This document shows, piece after piece, positions 6,444-14,019 of a stretch of DNA of 22,275 nucleotides; the stretch's first letter is position 1, and every line of letters begins with the position of its first letter. The DNA is from a virus, in IMG/VR virus record IMGVR_UViG_3300018048_001491, positions 1 to 22,275 of that record; one strand, given 5' to 3'. The position numbers were made by a program, and so were the translations under genes. The notes beneath the pieces were generated by a model. The model was not told where the DNA came from, did no database searches, and saw only the letters and a list, made by a program, of their open reading frames with translations.

Positions 6444-7283
6444 TTAATTAATTTTAGTAATATTGATTCCGTAGTATTTGCTGATAGTGTCCCAAGCAAC
6501 ACCTGTGATTAATTCACCAGAATTAAATTGTAAATTAGTTAAACAATTGAATAGATACTGTCTATTATCAGGATAATATAGATTATTAATTTTTGAAATT
6601 GAATCCACACTGTAATCTTTTAAACAACCAGGCACTAATGATATAATTGGACAGCCTTCTCTCAATGCTTCAGTCATTGCCATAGTGTGCAAACTGACCA
6701 CACAGTGTATATTTTCTAATGAATCACAGAATCCTCTTGAACCTCTTGCTTTCTTAGGCAGTTTTTTCCTCACTTTGATTGGTCTATTTGTGTATTTTTT
6801 GATTTCTTCTGTTGTTGATTCTATCCATTGATCCACAGTTTGTTTTATACCATACACATCTAAACCATTTTGGCTAGGCGCCACAATGTACACTTGATCT
6901 CCCATTTGCCAAGGTTTAATTTTCATATTGAATTTTACAAAACGTTCGTTAGTCCATTCACCTTTGATGTCTGTGATTTGATTTTCGTTGAATGTCACTC
7001 TCCAATAAACAGGTTTCCACCAATTGCAGTAACCTTTTTCAACGTTGAGATAATCTATATTTTGCTCTTGAAATGTTTCATGGTATTTTTTAAATCCATC
7101 GTGTCCACCAACTCCACCTAATACTACCAAGTCCCCTTGGACAATTGATTCCACATCGGTGAAAATATTCAATCCTGTTCTAGCACTTATAGTATTTGCC
7201 AACTGATGACAAGTACGCCTGCTGGTTCCTAAATCTAAACCTTTTGGAATTACTATTCTTTTGTATTGTTTATTCATCGCCAT
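6444..7283 (-). CDS. GT-B-like glycosyltransferase / capsule-synthesis-like protein, 279 aa
   Basis: This is a divergent member of the family also encoded at 18367, 20026 and 20970. The shared pattern is a strand plus Ser/Gln loop (VYIVAPSQNG), a helix W-x3-T-x2-E-I-K-K-Y-T-x-R with a following I-x-V-R strand, a V-V-S-L-H-T loop and E-A-L-R-E-G-C-P. This is the second-domain layout of GT-B proteins such as KpsS/LipB-type capsule proteins, where the Ser/His loop and E-x6-G-x-P contact the nucleotide sugar. The start is uncertain between ATG 7283 and ATG 7277; both overlap the helicase stop at 7270. It follows the helicase gene in the same operon. Donor and acceptor are unknown; phage DNA, virion or host glycan are all possible. 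Confidence 0.55.
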   Translation of the reverse strand: MAMNKQYKRIVIPKGLDLGTSRRTCHQLANTISARTGLNIFTDVESIVQGDLVVLGGVGGHDGFKKYHETFQEQNIDYLNVEKGYCNWWKPVYWRVTFNENQITDIKGEWTNERFVKFNMKIKPWQMGDQVYIVAPSQNGLDVYGIKQTVDQWIESTTEEIKKYTNRPIKVRKKLPKKARGSRGFCDSLENIHCVVSLHTMAMTEALREGCPIISLVPGCLKDYSVDSISKINNLYYPDNRQYLFNCLTNLQFNSGELITGVAWDTISKYYGINITKIN

Positions 7284-8715
7284 CAAGGTTCTTTAAGAAG
7301 TCCCTTAATTTTGTTTGATCAGTATTACCTGAATCAATTCTACTTACTGTATCACCTTTGGTAGGATCAGGTAATTTAAGTTCAGTTGTGTTTTTTTCTG
7401 CACTATCATTAACTGTAGATGTCTTTTTTAATGAATTATAAATTGTGCTTGACCCTTTATAATCTTGACTGTCTGAGTCTTCTGCTAGATCTCTTATTCT
7501 TAAACTGTCCACATCAAATTCTAAATCAATCTTTTGACCAACACCACTGGATGATCTTGTTTTCATTAACTGTATTTGATATCTGCCTCTTTCTCTCATT
7601 GCTCTTGATGTGAATATACCAAACACGTTGTCAGCAGTTTGTATTTTACTTAAACCTCCAGATATATGCGAATGATCAAACTCAATTTCTTCTACTGCTC
7701 CTCTATTCAACTGCGATGCTGTAACAAAGATTACATTCAATTCCATTGATAAATTTCTTAATTCTTCTGAAACAAATTTGTCCTTCACAAATAAATCACT
7801 TGGAGAAACTTTTCTACTGATTGGCATCATAAGATCCAAATAGTCTACCAGTATTACATCTAATTTTTTACCTGTTTTAATTTCATATTCTTTGATGTAA
7901 CTTCTTAAGTCGTTTGCATTTTTACCACTTGCCATGTATTTGATTTGAAATCTACCTGCTTTTTTGCCTAACAGTTTAACTTTCATTTCAACACCATCTA
8001 AATCTTTAAAAATTTCTCTTGCTGGAATATCAGTTAACATTGAATCCAATCTCATACTCACTAGTGCTTCACTCAATTCAAAAGTAATATACGCCACATT
8101 CAATCCATTCAATACCCAATTGCAACCTAAGTTTGCCAAGAACAACGATTTACCTGCTCCAGAACCACCTGCAAATATATTCAATTCACCTTTGTTAAAT
8201 CCACCAAATAATTTCTTATCTAGTGTTGCCCAGCCTGTGCTGACCTGTCCATTAGAATTTTTTAGTCCCATAAGTCTTGCTTTTGGATCATCGAAATAAT
8301 CTGTACCTATATCTTTGTGTAATCCAATCTGTACTGCCTTCTTGACCAATTCTTCAACTGGACCATATTCACCTTTTTCCAACATATCTGCTGATTTTAA
8401 AATTGCTCTTTCTAAACTTTTGTGTCTAACAAATGTTTCAAAATCATCAAGCAACCAAGTAAAATGTTCTTCAGTTAGATTTTCTGTTGGCTTCAAATCA
8501 ACATTACAACTCTTGTTCACAATGTCATATGTTGGCAATGAATTGTATTGTGACACATACTTGTTCACAAAGTCTGCTGTGTCTTGTAACTTTCTATCAA
8601 ATAAAGAATAATCAAATATAGATTGGCAACGCACAAATGTTTCTGCGTCACTCAGCATCATTTCGAGATACAGTTTTTGTATCTCATATCCATAGTCTTT
8701 GTTCTGTTTAACCAT
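7270..8715 (-). CDS. 41: Replicative DNA helicase, T4 gp41 / DnaB family, 481 aa
   Basis: This is the hexameric 5'-3' helicase that unwinds DNA ahead of the replisome and works with the gp61 primase. Seen: an N-terminal helical domain (about 1-110), a linker, then the RecA-like core with Walker A GGSGAGKS (183-190), DVILVDYLDL as Walker B, and FVTASQLNRG, the DnaB sensor-type motif. Length is close to T4 gp41 (475). ATG 8715 was chosen over an upstream in-frame start at 8781, because AAGGA lies 2 nt before it and a consensus sigma70 promoter ends 7 bp upstream; the longer form would begin inside that promoter. It overlaps the carbamoyltransferase stop by 8 bp. The C-terminal 60 residues are polar and low in complexity. 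Confidence 0.93.
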   Translation of the reverse strand: MVKQNKDYGYEIQKLYLEMMLSDAETFVRCQSIFDYSLFDRKLQDTADFVNKYVSQYNSLPTYDIVNKSCNVDLKPTENLTEEHFTWLLDDFETFVRHKSLERAILKSADMLEKGEYGPVEELVKKAVQIGLHKDIGTDYFDDPKARLMGLKNSNGQVSTGWATLDKKLFGGFNKGELNIFAGGSGAGKSLFLANLGCNWVLNGLNVAYITFELSEALVSMRLDSMLTDIPAREIFKDLDGVEMKVKLLGKKAGRFQIKYMASGKNANDLRSYIKEYEIKTGKKLDVILVDYLDLMMPISRKVSPSDLFVKDKFVSEELRNLSMELNVIFVTASQLNRGAVEEIEFDHSHISGGLSKIQTADNVFGIFTSRAMRERGRYQIQLMKTRSSSGVGQKIDLEFDVDSLRIRDLAEDSDSQDYKGSSTIYNSLKKTSTVNDSAEKNTTELKLPDPTKGDTVSRIDSGNTDQTKLRDFLKNLDGDE

Positions 8716-9706
8716 TGTCCTTATTATACCACATTTTGTCTGAATTGTCAATGTGCTTGTTGTATTTGGCACACACAGCACCTATGCATGAACCAGGATC
8801 GCCAGGATTTTTTGGAACCCATATGTCATCCCAAACCGATGCCAGTTTGATTCTAGCAGTCTTGTTCAATGCACAACCTCCTACCAAAACAATGTTATTA
8901 GTAGGAATATTCATTTGAATCCACGAACTGGCACACATCAACACTTGTTCAAAAATGTGTTGTGTGGTTGCCGCCAAATCTGCTGTATCCTGTTCCGAAT
9001 TTAATTCTGGTCTCCACCAATTACATCCTCGGTGTAGATTAACTCTTGTCTTGAAAGGCATTCTGGTTTTGATAATTTCTTCCATCATGATTCTATGATA
9101 TTTTCGCCAGTTGCCTTTTTGTGCCAATTGTTCCAGTTTGTACTCTTCTGCATTGGCTTTGAATCCACATCGTTGAGTCATGGCTGAATAAAATAAACCA
9201 ATACTGTGTGGGTATCTTTGTGTGTATTTCTTTTCTAATTGATCTCCTTGTCCGTGCCAAATTGTGTATGTTTCAAACTCACCAATTGAATCTAGCACAA
9301 CAACTGCCGCGTTGTTGTATGGAGATGTGTAATAACCATATGCCGCATGGCTCATATGATGATCTATATATTCAACAGGAACATGGATACCTTGACGCTG
9401 TAAAAATTTCTTCACGTCATTTTCTTTAAATTTTAATCCTTGTCCTGCCAACAGTTGACGCATACTCTTCTTAAAAGGTTTTTCATACCAAATTATTTTT
9501 GCCGGGTGAGCCCATCTAGGATTTGATCTCACGTGTGCTAACATTTCTGGACACAGGTTAGGATCACCAGGTATGCCACTGAAGTCTGAACTCTTACCAG
9601 CCCAATGAACATACAATCCATATCTGTCTGTTAAACCTTTTACATGATATTCCATCACAGCCAGACTGGCATCGTGATTATTTCCTGTTATTCCCCAAAC
9701 TATCAT
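8708..9706 (-). CDS. Carbamoyltransferase, NodU/TobZ family, Kae1-like domain only, 332 aa
   Basis: Seen: GNNHDASLAV (8-17, ATP-fold start), HHMSH (116-120) whose H116 and H120 form the iron-binding HxxxH, VVVLDSIGEFETYT (136-148), LVGGCALN, and NPGDPGSCIGAV, whose D303 is the third metal ligand. These mark the Kae1-like domain that passes the carbamoyl group to a hydroxyl. Full-length family members (about 550-600 aa) continue with a YrdC-like domain that makes carbamoyl-adenylate; here the protein stops about 29 residues after D303, so that domain is missing and no other YrdC-like gene is seen in the window. Phage relatives have been linked to carbamoylation of 5-hydroxymethylcytosine in DNA, to the best of my recall. 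AGGA 9 nt before the ATG supports the start. Confidence 0.88.
   Translation of the reverse strand: MIVWGITGNNHDASLAVMEYHVKGLTDRYGLYVHWAGKSSDFSGIPGDPNLCPEMLAHVRSNPRWAHPAKIIWYEKPFKKSMRQLLAGQGLKFKENDVKKFLQRQGIHVPVEYIDHHMSHAAYGYYTSPYNNAAVVVLDSIGEFETYTIWHGQGDQLEKKYTQRYPHSIGLFYSAMTQRCGFKANAEEYKLEQLAQKGNWRKYHRIMMEEIIKTRMPFKTRVNLHRGCNWWRPELNSEQDTADLAATTQHIFEQVLMCASSWIQMNIPTNNIVLVGGCALNKTARIKLASVWDDIWVPKNPGDPGSCIGAVCAKYNKHIDNSDKMWYNKDNG
8723..8751 (-). promoter_or_regulatory. Perfect consensus sigma70 promoter before gp41
   Basis: On the minus strand TTGACA (8751-8746) is followed after exactly 17 bp by TATAAT (8728-8723). The helicase ATG begins 7 bp after the -10 box, so the predicted transcript start coincides with the start codon. 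The promoter lies inside the 3' end of the carbamoyltransferase gene. Confidence 0.85.
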
Positions 9707-9713
9707 CTATTTC

Positions 9714-9836
9714 CTATTTGTAAATGAATGGATCTCTTTTTTGTAATTCTCTTATCTTCTTTTTGTACTTGATGTATGACACAAGTTTCGTGATAGGAGA
9801 AAACAAAAATGATATCGCTTTTTTTAAGTAAACCAT
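9714..9836 (-). CDS. Small basic protein, 40 aa, between primase and carbamoyltransferase
   Basis: The frame opens at ATG 9836, inside the last codons of the primase (AAATGGTTTACTTAA), and ends at TAG 9714. The product begins MVYLKKAISFLFSP, has a hydrophobic N-terminal half that may touch the membrane, a central Lys/Arg-rich stretch (KYKKKIRELQKRD) and ends DPFIYK. The overlap with the primase stop, the absence of other coding sequence there, and a fit up to the Shine-Dalgarno of the next gene support a real gene. I recall small proteins with a similar RxxDPFIY ending near primase/helicase genes of marine T4-like phages, but cannot check this. Function unknown. Confidence 0.6.
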   Translation of the reverse strand: MVYLKKAISFLFSPITKLVSYIKYKKKIRELQKRDPFIYK

Positions 9837-10828
9837 TTTTTCATCCTCAGTTTTATTTTAAGTTGTGAATCTTCTGCGTTTTTTATAATTGTGTACAAAG
9901 TATGCAATCTACCATATTTACGCACAGCATCATTAACGTCTTTTATTTCGTGACTCCAGTCAGGCATACTCACACTCCAACCTGTTTCAAGACTGTCCCA
10001 AACTAACTTTTGACCTGCTTCATCTCTGTCTGGAACAACTATGACGTGTTTGCCCAGACTGTTTATCAGTGTTGATTGTTGCTCTTTTACTTCACTGCCT
10101 AGCAGTGCTACACCATCAATAGCAATAGCATCAATTGGACCTTCCACAGCCACAATGTATTTTCTATCATCATCCTGAGCATCTGTGTTGAACACATAAC
10201 CAGGTTGTTGTTCGGATAGATATTTTACTTTGCTTTCTACAACTTTTCTTGCTGTGTATCCTACAATCTTAGATTGATATGTGAAAGGTATAATTAATCT
10301 GTCTTTGAAACCAGGTTCAGGACTCCAGTAAAAATCATAATCATCTAGTGTTAGTTTTCTCTCTGCAATGTATTCTATCACTGAAAATAAATCTTTATCT
10401 ACTCCACTTGGTTCTAGTGCTTTGTAATCTGCCCAATCATATATGGGCTTGGCTTTTGCTGGTAATTCTTTTATTTCAAATTTCGGAAGTTGTGTTATTG
10501 CTTTAAATCCAGATGTATCTGTTTTTTGTTGTAAAACCTGCAGTGCTAATTTTGTTATGATGTCGTCGGGCATATTAAGCCAACGCATAAACTTTTTCAT
10601 TTTGTAAGACAAATTTCTACCAATACGCCAACTGGTTTTGAATCCACAGTTGAAACAATGAAAACTTACACCGTCACTGGCATTAGCAATCAGTCCGCCC
10701 CTTTGTCTAGTGTCTGGTGTAGTACCGTTATGCTCACAACAAGGAGCATTGAAAGCCACCCATCCACTTGGTGTTTGTTTTCGTTTTGCTGGAAGATAAG
10801 TTTGTAAAGTATCAAGCACAATATTCAT
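9824..10828 (-). CDS. 61: DNA primase, T4 gp61 type, 334 aa
   Basis: This enzyme makes RNA primers for lagging-strand synthesis together with the gp41 helicase. Seen: an N-terminal zinc-binding region with C30, C31 and H33 followed by C58-x2-C61 (HCFNCGFKTSW), and a TOPRIM domain with VAVEGPIDAIAI (the conserved Glu) and VVPDRDEAGQK (the DxD pair). Length is close to T4 gp61 (342). The ATG at 10828 is fixed by the sigma70 promoter that ends 6 bp before it. A 40-aa gene starts within its last codons, followed by carbamoyltransferase and helicase, so primase and helicase share one transcription unit in addition to the helicase's own promoter. Confidence 0.92.
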   Translation of the reverse strand: MNIVLDTLQTYLPAKRKQTPSGWVAFNAPCCEHNGTTPDTRQRGGLIANASDGVSFHCFNCGFKTSWRIGRNLSYKMKKFMRWLNMPDDIITKLALQVLQQKTDTSGFKAITQLPKFEIKELPAKAKPIYDWADYKALEPSGVDKDLFSVIEYIAERKLTLDDYDFYWSPEPGFKDRLIIPFTYQSKIVGYTARKVVESKVKYLSEQQPGYVFNTDAQDDDRKYIVAVEGPIDAIAIDGVALLGSEVKEQQSTLINSLGKHVIVVPDRDEAGQKLVWDSLETGWSVSMPDWSHEIKDVNDAVRKYGRLHTLYTIIKNAEDSQLKIKLRMKKWFT

Positions 10829-10834
10829 GCTCTT

Positions 10835-10863
10835 ATTATAAGTTAATTTTTTGGAAAAGTCAA
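10835..10863 (-). promoter_or_regulatory. Near-consensus sigma70 promoter before gp61
   Basis: On the minus strand TTGACT (10863-10858), 17 bp, then TATAAT (10840-10835). Only 6 bp (AAGAGC) separate the -10 box from the primase ATG at 10828, so the message would have essentially no 5' leader. The promoter occupies the whole gap between the structural gene (ends 10864) and the primase. Confidence 0.82.
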
Positions 10864-11649
10864 TTAGTTTCGAACTAATATTTTGGTAATGCTACCAGAA
10901 CTTAATGTGTGTTTGAATCTTAAGTGATTGAACACTCCATTGAAATTAATATATTTGATTGTGTCTAAACTTGCGGCTGTGAACGTGTTTATGTCAGACC
11001 AAAATGTATTGGAGTTTGGTTGGTTATCTAAAGTACCTTGAACAACAATAGTGCCAACTGCTTGATTCAAATAATATGTTACAGTATGTAGTGCTGAGTT
11101 TCCATTTATAGCAGGTTGAGCCGTAACTGTTTCTGAAATAAAAATGCCTGATGCAGGATTAGTTTCAGTAAATGTAGTCACTGAATACGAGTCAAGTGGT
11201 CCAGGAAATTCTTCCGAACTCACAAAAATTGTGCCTTTGTTTTCAAAATTAGTTCCACTGTGTAGAATAGTTTTTGCGTTAGTGGAATCATTTTGAAGAT
11301 ACACAGTGTAGTGTAAATATTGAGATTTGATGTTTAGCAAGTCGCTTTCTGCTATGGTTATAGTAAAATGTCCAACCTTGCTTGGAGTTCCTGTTTCAAT
11401 TATAGTGCCATCTCTTTCAACAATCAAGCGATTATTTTCGTCATACAGTTGAAACTTAGGTGTGTATGTGTTCAGAATAGATACTGGTTTCTGATCAGCA
11501 TTCAGCACATTGAATTGAATAGTATTGTCTATACCTCTAGCGACGTTGATATTTCTTTGATACACTGCTCTATACTCCGTTATTTGTCCAGCCAGATTTG
11601 CCGTCAGGCTCACACTGTTATTTAATAAATATTTTGGCACAAGTTGCAT
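10864..11649 (-). CDS. Probable virion structural protein, 261 aa
   Basis: A beta-rich protein beginning MQLVPKYLLNNSVSL and containing EYRAVYQRNINVARGIDN, LNADQKPVSI and FPGPLDSYS. I associate these with a conserved structural protein of marine T4-like phages, possibly a tail or fibre component, from memory only. No catalytic motif, coiled coil or membrane segment is visible; the second half is Ser/Thr/Asn-rich with repeated short strands. The frame is open back to 11769, but that extension would cross the divergent gene's start, and the MQLVP start is preceded by a late-promoter-like box, so 11649 is preferred. A late gene here would sit between early replication genes. Confidence 0.7.
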   Translation of the reverse strand: MQLVPKYLLNNSVSLTANLAGQITEYRAVYQRNINVARGIDNTIQFNVLNADQKPVSILNTYTPKFQLYDENNRLIVERDGTIIETGTPSKVGHFTITIAESDLLNIKSQYLHYTVYLQNDSTNAKTILHSGTNFENKGTIFVSSEEFPGPLDSYSVTTFTETNPASGIFISETVTAQPAINGNSALHTVTYYLNQAVGTIVVQGTLDNQPNSNTFWSDINTFTAASLDTIKYINFNGVFNHLRFKHTLSSGSITKILVRN

Positions 11650-11669
11650 AATCTTTAATAATTTAAATG

Positions 11670-11677
11670 TATTTATT
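11670..11677 (-). promoter_or_regulatory. T4-late-like box AATAAATA in a divergent region with an inverted repeat
   Basis: On the minus strand AATAAATA (one mismatch to TATAAATA) lies 20 bp before the structural gene's ATG at 11649, leaving room for a short leader. It overlaps TTTATTT-G-AAATAAA (11672-11686), a perfect 7-bp inverted repeat directly abutting the plus-strand ATG at 11687. The 37-bp gap between the two starts has no sigma70-like pair. Confidence 0.4.
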
Positions 11678-11686
11678 TGAAATAAA

Positions 11687-12052
11687 ATGCTGTTAGACGA
11701 CATAGAAAAGAACTTTCCGTTTATATCAGTCGTCGAATATGGCGGACAAGAGTATGTAGGGGTAATCAATAATCAAGATAACTCCATTACGTCCATGTAC
11801 ATATATGAAGAAATTCACACCAATTCGAGAGAAACTTTCATGGAATTATGTAAAACATGGTGGTGGGAATCCAATAGAATGGTACCAATTGGCATCTTTT
11901 TACGTAAAGAATTACAAAAATTCCGTAGTGTTTTAATGATGATGAATACAAAAGATGTGAAAGTGAAGATTGGTCCAGTCACCAGTCTCGGCAATCTTGC
12001 TATGAAGCGTAGCAAAAGGAAGTCGGTTCAACTGGTTAGAAAACCTAAATAA
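11687..12052 (+). CDS. Conserved unknown protein, 121 aa
   Basis: I do not recognise a named family. The N-terminus FPFISVVEYGGQEYVGVINNQD looks like a small beta domain; the middle holds WWWESNRMVPIGIFL (about residues 58-72), and the C-terminus is very basic (KRSKRKSVQLVRKPK), suggesting nucleic-acid or surface binding. I recall similar proteins in marine T4-like phages without an assigned role. It is the only plus-strand gene between 5694 and the window end. It is transcribed divergently from the structural gene and ends flush with the minus-strand DUF2061 gene (stops at 12050-12052 and 12053-12055). No good Shine-Dalgarno precedes the ATG; AAATAAA is immediately upstream. Confidence 0.72.
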   Translation: MLLDDIEKNFPFISVVEYGGQEYVGVINNQDNSITSMYIYEEIHTNSRETFMELCKTWWWESNRMVPIGIFLRKELQKFRSVLMMMNTKDVKVKIGPVTSLGNLAMKRSKRKSVQLVRKPK

Positions 12053-12307
12053 TTACCAACGTTTATCTTCTTTATAAGGGAATATAGTAGTGTGTGGTTC
12101 TTTGTATTCTTTAGCCCAAGCAATTTTATTCCACACTCTCTCATGACCATAATACAAAAACATTTTTGTTAAAACTTCGACTCCAGCAATAGCACTGGCC
12201 CATGTCCATTCTCCTGTTATCAACCAAGCAATTATAAATGTATCGGTAGTAGCAACTATTCTCCAGGTTAATGTTTTAACTAAACTTCTTCTTATTTTAC
12301 TTGTCAT
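12053..12307 (-). CDS. DUF2061 small membrane protein, 84 aa
   Basis: The sequence RRSLVKTLTWRIVATTDTFIIAWLITGEW, followed by ASAIAGVEVLTKMFLYYGHERVWNKIAW, fits the DUF2061 family: two hydrophobic segments (about residues 15-32 and 36-54) with a basic N-terminus and a conserved HERxWNxIxW after the second. It should sit in the inner membrane. Family members occur in marine bacteria and phages and have no established function. The start (ATGACAAGTAAA) overlaps the end of the upstream polymerase-like gene by 11 bp, so it closes the long minus-strand operon. Confidence 0.82.
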   Translation of the reverse strand: MTSKIRRSLVKTLTWRIVATTDTFIIAWLITGEWTWASAIAGVEVLTKMFLYYGHERVWNKIAWAKEYKEPHTTIFPYKEDKRW

Positions 12308-12863
12308 TGTTTTGTAATTGTTCGCAGATTAAATTCATGTGTATCACAACTGCCACAGCATATGACGTTGCGTGTGATTTTTTAAAATAATATCCATCAG
12401 TGGGCTTGACCCATACTTCCTTCATAATAGAATCCCAATCTTTGTTTAGTAGATATCTTTTGCTTGGTCTGATGATTGCTAATACAGCCGCCAGTTGTTC
12501 TATATTTTTCGGTTTTAATCTTTTCAATATTTCATTATGACCGTTCAAATGAAATACCTGATCGCTGAATTCTTTTGCTTCTAACAATTCCCATACAGGT
12601 TCCTTATTCATCAATTGATTCAAATGATCCTCATCCTTTACATCTTTGTATATGCTTACGTTGAGACAATCTATTTTAAAATAGTTTCTTTCTTCAGCAG
12701 TTTCGTAATCTATTGTTGCCATATTTGTTGCTGGGTCGTGTGGAATTTCTGTGAAGTAAACACCTGTGTTATGTTTTTTTTCTGTGTCTAATTTTGCTAT
12801 TCTGTGTTTAAGTTTTTCTAACAACACATTTCTATCAGCAAAGTCTATATCAATATCGAACAT
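12297..12863 (-). CDS. DNA polymerase III alpha (DnaE/PolC, family C)-like palm fragment, 188 aa
   Basis: Four blocks match family C polymerases in order. FDIDIDFADR (2-11) matches the PDFDVDF catalytic Asp motif. YFKIDCLNV (61-69) matches VKFDFLGL, which carries the third catalytic Asp (D65 here). QVFHLNGH with ILKRLKPKNIEQLAAVLAI, then IRPS (102-134), matches the VFQLESRGM...LIKRLQP...ALFRPG region. YYFKKSHATSYAV (158-170) matches YGFNKSHSAAYAL. A bacterial alpha subunit has about 1160 residues; here the PHP domain, most of the thumb and fingers, the clamp-binding region and OB fold are absent, and the stretch between RPS and FKKSHA is shrunk to about 25 residues. All three carboxylates remain. 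It overlaps the zinc-finger gene upstream by 1 bp. T4-like phages replicate with a family B polymerase, so its job is unclear. Confidence 0.78.
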   Translation of the reverse strand: MFDIDIDFADRNVLLEKLKHRIAKLDTEKKHNTGVYFTEIPHDPATNMATIDYETAEERNYFKIDCLNVSIYKDVKDEDHLNQLMNKEPVWELLEAKEFSDQVFHLNGHNEILKRLKPKNIEQLAAVLAIIRPSKRYLLNKDWDSIMKEVWVKPTDGYYFKKSHATSYAVAVVIHMNLICEQLQNNDK

Positions 12864-13546
12864 TATAAATTTGCCTCCTTGATTACTTCTTTAACCATTT
12901 CAATATCTGCGGGTAGTCTTTTAAATCTTAATGTCCAATGACTGGGATCCATTATAGCATATACCATTTGTAATTGTTCATCGTTAAATCTTTTCATCAT
13001 TTCTTTTCCAGTTTTACAATTCAATATAAGCCAAGGAGAAATTTTACCATCTTTTATATCTACAACTGCTCTATTCAAACTAGCATATCTAAAATAATCA
13101 CTCCATGGTGCTTGTTTTTCATCACCCCAATCCATCATTGTTTTGATTGATCTTTCCATGGCTGTTTCAACTCGTTCTCTTAAAATCAAATCAATAGCAT
13201 ATTTTTGATACAGTTCTTCTCTACACCAGTGATCAAGTTTAACTCCAGATGTTACAACGTAATCTATGTACTTGTTTGGATACAATGGTTTAACATTACT
13301 GATAAAACTTCCAAATTTTACAAATGCTGTATAGTATGGAGATTTACAAAACTCTTCATAAGTTTTAGGTGTTGTAACTTTTTGACACAGTTCATAGAAT
13401 CTTACAAAAGTTTGAAATCCTAATTGTACTCTACGTTCATCTTTCTGTAGATATCTTCTTTTTTGCTCACACATATGTACTGATAATGTCTTTTCTTTGG
13501 CGAATTTAGCATTACAATATTTGCAAGGGTATAACTTTTCTATCAT
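12863..13546 (-). CDS. Zinc-finger protein of unknown function, 227 aa
   Basis: The N-terminus carries CKYCNAKFAKEKTLSVHMC, a C2HC-type finger (C-x2-C-x12-H-x2-C, about residues 7-26) like a classical C2H2 finger with Cys as last ligand. The rest is helical, with YYTAFVKFG, IDYVVTSG, WCREELYQKY, DYFRYASLNR and ISPWLILNC as landmarks. I recall homologues in marine T4-like phages annotated only as hypothetical. It directly precedes the polymerase III-like fragment (1-bp overlap) and overlaps the preceding gene by 4 bp, so a role in DNA replication or recombination is plausible but inferred. Confidence 0.75.
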   Translation of the reverse strand: MIEKLYPCKYCNAKFAKEKTLSVHMCEQKRRYLQKDERRVQLGFQTFVRFYELCQKVTTPKTYEEFCKSPYYTAFVKFGSFISNVKPLYPNKYIDYVVTSGVKLDHWCREELYQKYAIDLILRERVETAMERSIKTMMDWGDEKQAPWSDYFRYASLNRAVVDIKDGKISPWLILNCKTGKEMMKRFNDEQLQMVYAIMDPSHWTLRFKRLPADIEMVKEVIKEANL

Positions 13547-14019
13547 AATAATTTTTTGATTTGCTCTTTACTCATTCCTAAATCTTCTGCTAATTCTTTA
13601 AGTTCTTTAGTGGTGTTAATATTTGCTAATAATCTTAATTCGTCAATTTTTTTATTAGGATAAAGTTTTTCTAAAAACTTAAATGCTTTGTTATTGTTAG
13701 ATTCTTTAAACTTATAACCAATCCATTCATGATATCTGATGTTCTTTTTGTCACTAGCAGTCATACACAACAGAAACCACAATAGTTTTTTATGTTTGCT
13801 CAATGTAAAAAAGTTTTTATTGTAATATTGGTTGGTTTTTAAAATTTGTAATTCTTTTTGTTCTTTGGTTCCTTTGATAGCACTAGCATATCTATTCAAC
13901 AAATAAAAAGAAACTTGTTTTCTATCGTCATCTGAAAGTTCGTCCCAAACGCTTTTGGCATTCATATCAATAGCCGCCAATATATCTTTCAAAGGTAGTT
14001 TGTTAGTTTTGGTTACCAT
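13543..14019 (-). CDS. Conserved helical protein, 158 aa, unknown function
   Basis: Not recognised as a named family. An N-terminal segment LPLKDILAAIDMNAKSVWDELSDDDRK resembles small clamp- or helicase-accessory proteins, followed by FYLLNRYASAIKG and NKNFFTLSKHKKLLWFLLC. The C-terminus (ELKELAEDLGMSKEQIKKLL) looks like a helix-turn-helix or tetrapeptide-like helical hairpin. Lys-rich, pI likely high. It overlaps the gene on either side by a few bases. Being in a block with UvsW and the polymerase-like fragment, it probably serves DNA metabolism; that is inference. Confidence 0.72.
   Translation of the reverse strand: MVTKTNKLPLKDILAAIDMNAKSVWDELSDDDRKQVSFYLLNRYASAIKGTKEQKELQILKTNQYYNKNFFTLSKHKKLLWFLLCMTASDKKNIRYHEWIGYKFKESNNNKAFKFLEKLYPNKKIDELRLLANINTTKELKELAEDLGMSKEQIKKLL

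Noticed and set aside
7964-8611. Plus-strand open frames of 111 and 98 codons opposite the gp41 helicase
   Set aside because: They are antisense shadows of the Walker A/B-containing helicase; products show no domain and starts lack ribosome sites.
8716-8781. N-terminal extension of the gp41 helicase to 8781
   Set aside because: The extension would be encoded by the promoter sequence itself and shows no similarity to gp41; the ATG at 8715 has AAGGA and fits family length.
11650-11769. N-terminal extension of the structural protein to 11769
   Set aside because: It would overlap the divergent gene's start and lacks the conserved MQLVPKYLL beginning; a late-like box supports 11649.
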